Assembly (NCBI RefSeq): GCF_000164865.1
Contig: NC_014618.1
Location: 930,001-994,000, forward strand
Origin: [Enterobacter] lignolyticus SCF1
GTDB taxonomy: Bacteria > Pseudomonadota > Gammaproteobacteria > Enterobacterales > Enterobacteriaceae
Direction: 5' to 3'
DNA length: 64,000 bases
How positions within the stretch are numbered: the first letter of the stretch is position 1; every line of letters begins with the position of its first letter. A model generated the notes under the pieces. The model was not told where the DNA came from. It made no database searches and worked only from the letters and a program-made list of their open reading frames with translations. Positions 34,492 to 41,415 of this stretch are shown here, in pieces. The position numbers and the translations under genes are program-made.

Positions 34492-35787
34492 TCAGAACAT
34501 GGTGTACAGGGAGTAGAAAATCGCGGAGATGGCGATAAGCCCCATAATGACCACGAAGACGTTGCTGATGTGGCCGCTGTACTTGCGCATGGCCGGTACT
34601 TTCTGAATCGCATACATCGGCATCAGGAACAGAATCATCGCGATAACCGGACCGCCCAGGGTCTCAATCATGCCGAGGATGCTCGGGTTCAGGGTCGCTA
34701 CAATCCAGGTGGTGACCAGCATGAACAGCGCGGTCAGCTTGTTCAGACGGCTGATTTCAATGCTCTTGCCGCGGCTACGCAGGGATTTAATCACCATACC
34801 GTTGAAGCCTTCGCGGGCGCCCAGGTAGTGGCCGAGGAAGGACTTGGTGATAGCGATAATCGCGATGATCGGCGCCATCCAGGCGATAACCGGTGCGTTA
34901 AAGTGGTTAGCCAGGTAAGACAGGATAGAGATGTTCTGCTCTTTTGCTGACGCCAGGTCCGTCGGGGACAGGCTCAGAACGCAGCTGAACACGAAGAACA
35001 TCACGGTCAGTACCATCATGATGTGCGCGAAAGCCAGGATCTTAGCGCATTTCTTCTCTGCGCCAGCGCCGTACTCTTCACGTTTCGCCACGGCGAAGGA
35101 GGAGATGATCGGCGAGTGGTTAAAGGAGAACACCATCACCGGGATAGCCAGCCACAGGGTCATCCACAGGCCGTTGCCGGTCGCGCTTGCGCTGCTCAGG
35201 GACAGCGTTTCCAGCGCCGCGCCGTTCCACTGCGGGATCAGGTAGCAGGCCAGCAGCATCAGCGCGGCAACAAACGGGAATACCAGGATGCTCATCGCTT
35301 TTACGATCATCTGCTCGCCGAAGCGAACGATGGTCATCATACCGATGATAAGAATCAGCGACAGAATGGCGCGCGGCGGCGGCGTCATGTGCAGCTGGTG
35401 CGTCATGAAGCTTTCGACGGTGTTGGTGATAGCAACGCTATATACCAACAGAATCGGGTAAATCGCGAAGAAGTAGAGCAGGGTAATCAGCTTACCTGCG
35501 CCAACGCCGAAGTGTTCTTCTACGACTTCAGTGATGTCTTCGCCCGGGTTTTTGCCGGACAGGACAAAACGGGTGAGGCCTCGGTGTGCGAAAAAGGTCA
35601 TCGGGAATGCGATGATCGCCATGATGATAAGCGGGATCATGCCGCCTACGCCGGCGTTGATTGGCAGGAACAGAACGCCCGCGCCAATCGCTGTGCCGTA
35701 AAGACCCAGCATCCACATGGTATCGGTTTTACGCCATGAACTTCGGGTTTCTACCGAAGCAATGGTGCTGGTTTGAGTGGTTTCCAT
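34492..35787 (-). CDS. sdaC: SdaC, serine/proton symporter
   Basis: SdaC imports L-serine with protons for use by SdaB. 431 residues (429 in E. coli) with about eleven membrane segments, amino acid/auxin permease family: MLGLYGTAIGAGVLFLPINAGVGG, FSFNHSPIISSFA, MKYSGH-like C-terminal region. The open frame extends to 35811, but the ATG at 35787 gives METTQTSTIAS as in E. coli and has an AGGAGA site. It is the first gene of the sdaC-sdaB unit and has a long control region. Confidence 0.96.
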   Translation of the reverse strand: METTQTSTIASVETRSSWRKTDTMWMLGLYGTAIGAGVLFLPINAGVGGMIPLIIMAIIAFPMTFFAHRGLTRFVLSGKNPGEDITEVVEEHFGVGAGKLITLLYFFAIYPILLVYSVAITNTVESFMTHQLHMTPPPRAILSLILIIGMMTIVRFGEQMIVKAMSILVFPFVAALMLLACYLIPQWNGAALETLSLSSASATGNGLWMTLWLAIPVMVFSFNHSPIISSFAVAKREEYGAGAEKKCAKILAFAHIMMVLTVMFFVFSCVLSLSPTDLASAKEQNISILSYLANHFNAPVIAWMAPIIAIIAITKSFLGHYLGAREGFNGMVIKSLRSRGKSIEISRLNKLTALFMLVTTWIVATLNPSILGMIETLGGPVIAMILFLMPMYAIQKVPAMRKYSGHISNVFVVIMGLIAISAIFYSLYTMF

Positions 35788-36207
35788 CTGTGTTTCTCCT
35801 GGAGGAAGCAATTTGTCAGTTTTTTAGTCAAATCCAACGATTAAATGGCTGACGGTAAAATAAAATTCGTTAAATCGGGGTGTTTTTTATGATTTTTTCC
35901 CGTATCTATTGGCGGCGGAAAGATACATTTAAGTTATCAATGTATCAGTGATCCCGATCTCAAATGCAATAAAACACTTTCAATCTGGGTGTTTTTAGAC
36001 CATCAGACTGGAATTTTACCATTAGCGGAAATTTATGGGCGCGAAGGCTACCATTGACAGTGACGACATGGGAAGTTTGTGGCGTCTAAAACGTCATTTT
36101 TGCTAAAAAAAGTTATGTAAATGGCGGTTTCTCGCGTTCTAACATAACTTTAATGAATAAATAACGCTTTTACCCGGCAGGCAATTGTTTATTTCGCGGG
36201 AAATGAT
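35788..36207 (-). promoter_or_regulatory. sdaC upstream region with candidate CRP site
   Basis: About 420 bp without a gene, AT-richer than its surroundings. AGTGA-TCCCGA-TCTCA at 35947-35962 fits the CRP consensus TGTGA-N6-TCACA at 8 of 10 positions. E. coli sdaC is reported to respond to CRP, which makes a site here plausible. I see no other clear operator and no RNA gene. Confidence 0.4.
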
Positions 36208-36209
36208 AA

Positions 36210-36230
36210 GGGCGGCTTATTGTGCCGCCC
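36210..36230 (-). terminator. Hairpin downstream of ppnN
   Basis: GGGCGGC (36210-36216), 7-nt loop, GCCGCCC (36224-36230), starting 7 bp after the ppnN stop. On the minus strand it is followed by TTATCATTT, a weak tail. Confidence 0.55.
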
Positions 36231-36236
36231 TGAAGG

Positions 36237-37601
36237 TCAGGAGCAGATTTCGTAGCAGGGAATATAGGCGGAGCCGGGCAGCTTCATGCGGTGCTGGGCG
36301 ACAAAGCCCTGCAGCAGATCGTCCATCCGACGCATCATCTGTCGGTCGCCGTGAATTTTATACGGGCCGTGCTCTTCGATAGCGCGGATGCCCACTTCTT
36401 TCACGTTACCGGCGACAATGCCTGAGAACGCACGACGCAGGTCGGCGGCCAGCACTTCCACCGGCTGCTCGGGATACAGCTTCAGGTTCGCCATGTTTTC
36501 ATGGGTCGGCTCAAACGGCATCTGCAGGTCCGGCGCAATGCGGATTGACCAGTTGAAGCTGTAGGCGTCTCCGGTATCACGACGGTTTTCTTTGACCAGC
36601 GGCATCGCTTTCTTCATCTGACGGGCCACTTCTGCCGGGTCGTCGATGATGATGCGATAGTGGCGGCGCGCGTTTTCTCCCAGCGTATGCACGATAAAAT
36701 CGTCCAGCACGCGGAAATAGTCGGCGCTCTCTTTCGGGCCGGTCAGAATGAGCGGCAGCACCTGGTTTTTGTTGGCCGGGTTCATCAGGATCCCCAGCAG
36801 GTACAGCAGCTCTTCCGCCGTCCCCACGCCGCCAGGGAAGATGATAATCCCGTGGGCGATACGGACAAACGCTTCCAGACGCTTTTCGATATCCGGCATG
36901 ATGATGAGTTCGTTCACCAGCGGGTTAGGCGGCTCGGCGGCGATAATCGACGGCTCGGTCATACCGATGAAGCGACCCTCTTTATAGCGCTGCTGGGCGT
37001 GGCCGACTGCGGCGCCTTTCATCGGCGCTTCCATCGCTCCCGGCCCGCAGCCGGTGCAGATATTCAGTTCGCGCAGGCCGAGCTGCGTACCGACGCGACG
37101 CGCGTACAGATACTCGTTTTCGTTGATCGAGTGGCCGCCCCAGCAAACCACCATGCTCGGGGCTTCGCCGACGTGCAGCGCGCGGGCGTTGCGCAGAATA
37201 GAGAACACCAGGTTGGTGATATGCGTTGAGCTTTCCAGGTCGAGATTCGGGAAGCGGACGGTGTTATGGATTTGGCCGTAAACAAACAGAATATCGCGCA
37301 GGACGGCGAACAGGTTCGCCTGCAGGGAGCGGATGATACGTCCGTCGACAAAAGCCTCTTCCGGCGGGTTGATCAACTCCAGTTTGACGCCGCGTTCGCG
37401 GCGCAGGACGTTGATATCAAAACTTTCAAAGCGGGAAAGCAGCTCTTTACTGTTGTCGGTCAGACTACCTGAGTTAAGCACTGCCAGTGAACAGTTGCGG
37501 AACAACTGATAAAGGTCGCTGCTGGCGTTGCTTTTCAGCATATCAACTTCCAGCTGCGACAGCATATCCATTGAGCCAAGCGGGCTAATATGTGTAATCA
37601 A
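36237..37601 (-). CDS. ppnN: PpnN (YgdH), pyrimidine/purine nucleotide 5'-monophosphate nucleosidase
   Basis: PpnN splits nucleoside 5'-monophosphates into base and ribose 5-phosphate. It binds ppGpp in E. coli, linking it to the stringent response. The 454 residues match E. coli. The central domain is of the LOG/lysine-decarboxylase-like fold with FPGGVGTAEELLYLLGI (PGGxGTxxE motif) and NICTGCGPGAMEAPMKGA; flanking N- and C-terminal domains are PpnN-specific. A promoter-like TTGTGG-N18-TATTGT lies upstream near 37640-37670 on the minus strand. Monocistronic. Confidence 0.95.
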   Translation of the reverse strand: MITHISPLGSMDMLSQLEVDMLKSNASSDLYQLFRNCSLAVLNSGSLTDNSKELLSRFESFDINVLRRERGVKLELINPPEEAFVDGRIIRSLQANLFAVLRDILFVYGQIHNTVRFPNLDLESSTHITNLVFSILRNARALHVGEAPSMVVCWGGHSINENEYLYARRVGTQLGLRELNICTGCGPGAMEAPMKGAAVGHAQQRYKEGRFIGMTEPSIIAAEPPNPLVNELIIMPDIEKRLEAFVRIAHGIIIFPGGVGTAEELLYLLGILMNPANKNQVLPLILTGPKESADYFRVLDDFIVHTLGENARRHYRIIIDDPAEVARQMKKAMPLVKENRRDTGDAYSFNWSIRIAPDLQMPFEPTHENMANLKLYPEQPVEVLAADLRRAFSGIVAGNVKEVGIRAIEEHGPYKIHGDRQMMRRMDDLLQGFVAQHRMKLPGSAYIPCYEICS

Positions 37602-37719
37602 GTTAACTCCTTACGGGACGAGTATCGTCTTCCCTGTTGATTACAATAGCCTCGCCGACTTGCTTTCCACAAGCTAAAGCGCAGCACATGCCGTGCTTTA
37701 TTGTGAAAAAATAATTAAC

Positions 37720-38565
37720 TCACTGGCGAACCAGACGCCCGGTCGCGGGCACGAAATCGGTATTGGTGCGCCACGGGTTGATGTCGAGACCGCCGCGTCG
37801 GGTATAGCGCGCATAAACGCTCAGCGTTTCCGGCTTACAGAAGCGCAAGATATCGTTGAAAATGCGCTCCACGCACTGCTCGTGGAATTCGTTGTGATGG
37901 CGGAAAGAGACAAGATAGCGCAGCAGCTTCTCGCGATCGATCTTCGGTCCGCGATACTGGATCTGCACGGAACCCCAGTCCGGCTGGTGGGTAATCAGGC
38001 AGTTGGATTTCAGCAGATGGCTGACCAGCGTTTCCGACACTACGTTACCGCCTGCGGCATCCTGCAGATAGTCGGCGCTGAACCGGTAGTTATCAATCTC
38101 GATATCCTGGTCGTCGATGCAGGCGCCGTGGAAGTGGGCGACAGGCTGGCCTTCCAGCTCGTCCAGGCGATACAGCGCCACGCTGACCTCGCCCTGAGCG
38201 CAGGCGCTGAGGTCGCGCTGTAGCGTCGCACGGACTGTCTCCCAGTCGGCGAAACGCGTCTGGTTGAAGCTGTTGAGGTAGAGCTTGAAGCTTTTAGACT
38301 CCACCAGATTGACGCTGGTGTCGCTCAGCTCGACGTGGCCGACCGCCACCTGCGGCAGCCCGTTGGCGTTAAGCCAGGAGAGCTCATACAGCGTCCAGAT
38401 ATCGCCGCCGCGAAAGGGCAGATTATCCGCATGCAATCCCAGCGGGTCGCGGTTGAGGCTGCGGGGAACGCCCTGCAGCAGGCTGGCGTCGTAGGTATCG
38501 CGGTAGTCAGTGGCTTTTCCCAGCGTCAGGCCGGAGAGCGCCTGATGGTTTTCATAAGAAGACAT
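37720..38565 (-). CDS. queF: QueF, NADPH-dependent preQ0 reductase
   Basis: QueF reduces the nitrile of 7-cyano-7-deazaguanine (preQ0) to preQ1, a late step of queuosine synthesis; QueD and QueE for earlier steps are also in this window. 281 residues (282 in E. coli), the long bimodular type. The thioimide-forming cysteine is C189 in SNCLITHQPDWGS with D196 following, and the QueF motif ESKSFKLYLNSFNQTRF is present at residue 89. It is divergent from syd. A small hairpin (AGCAC/GTGCT) lies beyond the stop. Confidence 0.95.
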   Translation of the reverse strand: MSSYENHQALSGLTLGKATDYRDTYDASLLQGVPRSLNRDPLGLHADNLPFRGGDIWTLYELSWLNANGLPQVAVGHVELSDTSVNLVESKSFKLYLNSFNQTRFADWETVRATLQRDLSACAQGEVSVALYRLDELEGQPVAHFHGACIDDQDIEIDNYRFSADYLQDAAGGNVVSETLVSHLLKSNCLITHQPDWGSVQIQYRGPKIDREKLLRYLVSFRHHNEFHEQCVERIFNDILRFCKPETLSVYARYTRRGGLDINPWRTNTDFVPATGRLVRQ

Positions 38566-38629
38566 GTTTCACCGTCATGAAGTAAACTTTCCGGCTAGTG
38601 TATCCTGGCTAATGTGAAGAGAGAAACTG

Positions 38630-39175
38630 GTGGACCATCAAACTGCAGACGCCTTACAGGCATTCACCCAACGTTATTGCGATGCCTGGCAGCAGCGCTA
38701 TCAAAGCTGGCCGCGCAGCGAAGAGCTGTACGGTATTCCGTCGCCGTGTATTGTGGCGAGCGAGGATGACGCTGTGACCTGGCGGCCGCAGCCGTTTACG
38801 CTGGCGCAAAATGTAAACGCGGTTGAACGGGCGCTGGATATTGTGGTACAAGAGCCGCTTCATTCTTATTATACCACCCAGTTTGCGGGTGATATGCATG
38901 CGCGGTTTGGCGAGCAGGCGCTGACGCTGCTGCAGGCCTGGAGCCCGGATGATTTCCAGCGAGTGCAGGAAAATCTGATTGGTCACCTGGTAACGCAAAA
39001 ACGCCTTAAGCTGTCGCCGACGCTATTTATCGCCACGCTGGACAGTGAACTCGACGTCATTTCCGTCTGTAACCTGACGGGGGAAGTGGTTCTCGAAACC
39101 CTCGGCACGCGCAAACGCACCACGCTTTCTGACTCCCTTGCGAGTTTCCTCAATCAGCTTGAGCCCCTTCTGTAA
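38630..39175 (+). CDS. syd: Syd, SecY-interacting protein
   Basis: Syd binds the cytosolic face of SecY and is thought to act in quality control of the SecYEG translocon. 181 residues as in E. coli, starting at GTG, soluble, with NVNAVERALDIVVQEPLHSYYTTQFAGDMHARFG and ENLIGHLVTQKRLKLSPTLFIATL strongly conserved. It is divergent from queF and followed by the csrB region. Confidence 0.93.
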   Translation: MDHQTADALQAFTQRYCDAWQQRYQSWPRSEELYGIPSPCIVASEDDAVTWRPQPFTLAQNVNAVERALDIVVQEPLHSYYTTQFAGDMHARFGEQALTLLQAWSPDDFQRVQENLIGHLVTQKRLKLSPTLFIATLDSELDVISVCNLTGEVVLETLGTRKRTTLSDSLASFLNQLEPLL

Positions 39176-39194
39176 TCCATATGCCTGGTGTGTT

Positions 39195-39212
39195 TGTGAG
39201 AGATCTCTTACA
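39195..39212. promoter_or_regulatory. UvrY binding site upstream of csrB
   Basis: TGTGAGAGATCTCTTACA is a near-perfect 18-bp palindrome about 175 bp upstream of the csrB start. It matches the UvrY (SirA) recognition sequence described for the E. coli csrB promoter. A further partial GAGAGATC lies at about 39221. Phosphorylated UvrY, activated by BarA, is expected to bind here. Confidence 0.85.
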
Positions 39213-39386
39213 CGCGCTGTGAGAGATCGCCTGGCTGTGAGTGAGACACTGTCGACGGAACCTTGATTGATGTTTTTATAAATCAAGTATTTATGCTTTA
39301 TTTGACCTGCTTTCATATGAAAATAACCCTTTGGGCTTTTCTGTAGGTGGGTTGTAAGACGAAGCGGAATAAGAGATTCTATGCAC

Positions 39387-39753
39387 GTCGACAGGGAGTC
39401 GCACAGCGAAGTGAACATCAGGATGATGACGCTTCACAAGGATTCGCCAGGATGGCGCTTCAGGGAAAGGCTTCAGGATGAAGCGAATGGATGATGCAGG
39501 ATGCGTCAGAAGGACACCTCCAGGAAGGAGAACGAGAGCCGGTCAGGATGCCCGGTGGATCAGGAAGATCGGGACACGCTTAAGGATAAGCGCAATCACA
39601 TCGGGGTGGTGTGAGCAGGATGCAGCTGTTTATGGATGAACGGGTCAGGAGACCACAGGAAAAGTTGTCAAGGATGAGCAGGGAGCACCAAAAGTAGCCG
39701 GACTGCTGCGAAACGAACCGGGGAGCACTGTTAACTCAGTGCTCCCTTTTTTT
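39387..39753 (+). ncRNA. csrB: CsrB, RNA antagonist of CsrA
   Basis: About 367 nt beginning GTCGACAGGGAGTC and ending in the terminator GGGAGCACTG-TTAACT-CAGTGCTCCC plus T7. I count 24 GGA trinucleotides, many as CAGGATG or AAGGA in hairpin loops, the CsrA binding units. Conserved blocks of E. coli CsrB such as CATCGGGGTGGTGTGAGCAGG and AAAGTTGTCAAGGATGAGCAG are present. CsrB sequesters many CsrA dimers and so relieves CsrA control of carbon storage, motility and biofilm genes. Its place between syd and yqcC is the E. coli position. Confidence 0.97.
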
Positions 39754-39810
39754 ATTTCCGCATTTGCCCATGATATCCTGCGCCGCAGTTTTGTTTTCTT
39801 CGAGGTTTCC

Positions 39811-40140
39811 ATGACTCTTCACGATAGCGTCCGCCATCGCCTTAACACCCTTGAAGCGCTGATGCGCGAACACCGACACTGGCAGGAGAGCATGCCGGAC
39901 GACAGCGCTTTTGCCAGCACGCAGCCGTTTTGCATGGATACGCTTGAACCGCTGCAGTGGCTGCAGTGGGTGCTGATCCCGCGCATGCATCAGACGATCG
40001 ACGCCGGGCTGCCGCTGCCGCAGAGCTTCGCCGTAGCACCGTATTACGAGATGGCGCTGGAGGCGGCGCACCCGTTTCGCGATACGCTTTTGCCGGAACT
40101 GCAGCGGCTTGACGCCCTGTTTGCGGACGATAACGCCTGA
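39811..40140 (+). CDS. yqcC: YqcC, small DUF446 protein
   Basis: 109 residues from ATG 39811, which has GAGG 8 bp upstream; a longer open frame starts at 39739 inside the csrB terminator and is rejected. It matches E. coli YqcC (109), with FCMDTLEPLQWLQWVLIPRMH and FAVAPYYEMALEAAHPF conserved. Soluble, helical, of unknown function. Its stop overlaps the truC start by one base (TGATG), so it forms an operon with truC and probably yqcA. Confidence 0.92.
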   Translation: MTLHDSVRHRLNTLEALMREHRHWQESMPDDSAFASTQPFCMDTLEPLQWLQWVLIPRMHQTIDAGLPLPQSFAVAPYYEMALEAAHPFRDTLLPELQRLDALFADDNA

Positions 40141-40922
40141 TGCTGGAGATCGTTTATCAGGATCAATGGCTGGTCGCCGTTAATAAGCCGTCAGGCTGGC
40201 TGGTGCACCGCAGCTGGCTCGATCGCGATGAAAAAGTGGTGGTGATGCAGACCGTGCGCGACCAGATTGGCCAGCACGTTTTTACCGCTCATCGCCTTGA
40301 CCGGCCGACCTCCGGCGTGCTGCTGATGGGCCTCTCCAGCGAGGCCGGACGCCTGCTGGCGCAGCAGTTCGAGCAGCACCAGATTCACAAGCGCTACCAC
40401 GCTATCGTGCGCGGCTGGCTGAGCGAAGAGGGGATCCTCGACTACCCGCTGGTGGAGGAGCTGGACAAGATTGCCGATAAGTTCGCCCGCGAGGATAAGG
40501 GGCCGCAGCCGGCGGTGACGCACTACCGCGGGCTGGCAACCGTGGAAATGCCGGTCGCCACCGGACGCTATCCCACCACCCGCTACGGGCTGGTCGAACT
40601 TGACCCGAAAACCGGGCGTAAGCATCAGCTGCGCCGTCACCTTAAGCATTTGCGCCACCCGATCATCGGCGACAGCAAGCACGGTGATTTGCGCCAGAAC
40701 CGCAGCGCGGCGGAACATTTCGGCTGCGACCGCCTGATGCTGCACGCCAGCGAGCTTCGCCTGACCCACCCCTTCACCGGCGAGCCGCTGGTCATCCGCG
40801 CCGGTCTTGACGAGGTCTGGATGCAGGCGCTGTCACATTTCGGCTGGCGCGGCCTTCTCCCTGATAATGAGAGGGTTGAGTTTACGCCGCACAACGGTCA
40901 GGATGACCATATAAACGGTTAA
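40140..40922 (+). CDS. truC: TruC, tRNA pseudouridine-65 synthase
   Basis: TruC converts U65 in the acceptor stem of certain tRNAs (tRNA-Ile1, tRNA-Asp) to pseudouridine. 260 residues as in E. coli, RluA family. The catalytic aspartate is D54 in HRLDRPTSGVLLMG; KTGRKHQLRRHLKHLRHPIIGDSKHG is the other family block. Translation is coupled to yqcC by a one-base overlap. yqcA follows after 16 bp. Confidence 0.96.
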   Translation: MLEIVYQDQWLVAVNKPSGWLVHRSWLDRDEKVVVMQTVRDQIGQHVFTAHRLDRPTSGVLLMGLSSEAGRLLAQQFEQHQIHKRYHAIVRGWLSEEGILDYPLVEELDKIADKFAREDKGPQPAVTHYRGLATVEMPVATGRYPTTRYGLVELDPKTGRKHQLRRHLKHLRHPIIGDSKHGDLRQNRSAAEHFGCDRLMLHASELRLTHPFTGEPLVIRAGLDEVWMQALSHFGWRGLLPDNERVEFTPHNGQDDHING

Positions 40923-40938
40923 TTCAGGGAGATAACAG

Positions 40939-41382
40939 ATGGCAGACGTCGGTATTTTTGTCGGTACCATGTACGGAAACGCGCTGCTGGTGGCGGAAGA
41001 GGCGCAAACCCTGCTTGAAGCGCAGGGCCACACGGCGAAAGTTTTTGAAGATCCTGAGGTGAGCGACTGGGAGTCTTACCAGGGCAAATACGCGCTGGTG
41101 GTCACGTCCACCACCGGGCAGGGCGACCTGCCGGACAGCATTGTGCCGCTGTTTCAGGGGATTCAGGATATGTATCAGCCGCACCTGCGCTACGGCATTA
41201 TCGCGCTAGGCGACAGCACCTATGCAAACTTCTGCGGCGGCGGCAAACGTTTTGACGCCCTGCTGCAGGAGCAGGGCGCGCAGCGCATCGGCGAGATGCT
41301 GATGATTGACGCCAGCGAAGACCCGGAGCCGGAAACGGTCTCTAACCCCTGGGTCGAGCACTGGGCGACGCTGCTACGCTAG
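40939..41382 (+). CDS. yqcA: YqcA, flavodoxin-like protein
   Basis: 147 residues (149 in E. coli), a short-chain flavodoxin binding FMN: phosphate loop GIFVGTMYGNALLVAEEA and the isoalloxazine loops TSTTGQGDLPDS and GDSTYANFCGGGKRFD. It may be an electron donor in the cytosol; the physiological partner is unknown. Last gene of yqcC-truC-yqcA, convergent with barA. Confidence 0.93.
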   Translation: MADVGIFVGTMYGNALLVAEEAQTLLEAQGHTAKVFEDPEVSDWESYQGKYALVVTSTTGQGDLPDSIVPLFQGIQDMYQPHLRYGIIALGDSTYANFCGGGKRFDALLQEQGAQRIGEMLMIDASEDPEPETVSNPWVEHWATLLR

Positions 41383-41388
41383 CTCCGA

Positions 41389-41409
41389 CCCTCTCCGCTG
41401 CGGAGAGGG
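41389..41409. terminator. Hairpin between convergent yqcA and barA
   Basis: CCCTCTCCG (41389-41397) pairs with CGGAGAGGG (41401-41409). A 9-bp GC stem with a 3-nt loop lies in the 33-bp gap; no T-run on either side. Confidence 0.5.
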
Positions 41410-41415
41410 CGGGCG

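Noticed and set aside
39739..39810. N-terminal extension of yqcC
   Set aside because: It would begin inside the csrB terminator; ATG 39811 has a ribosome site and gives the family length.
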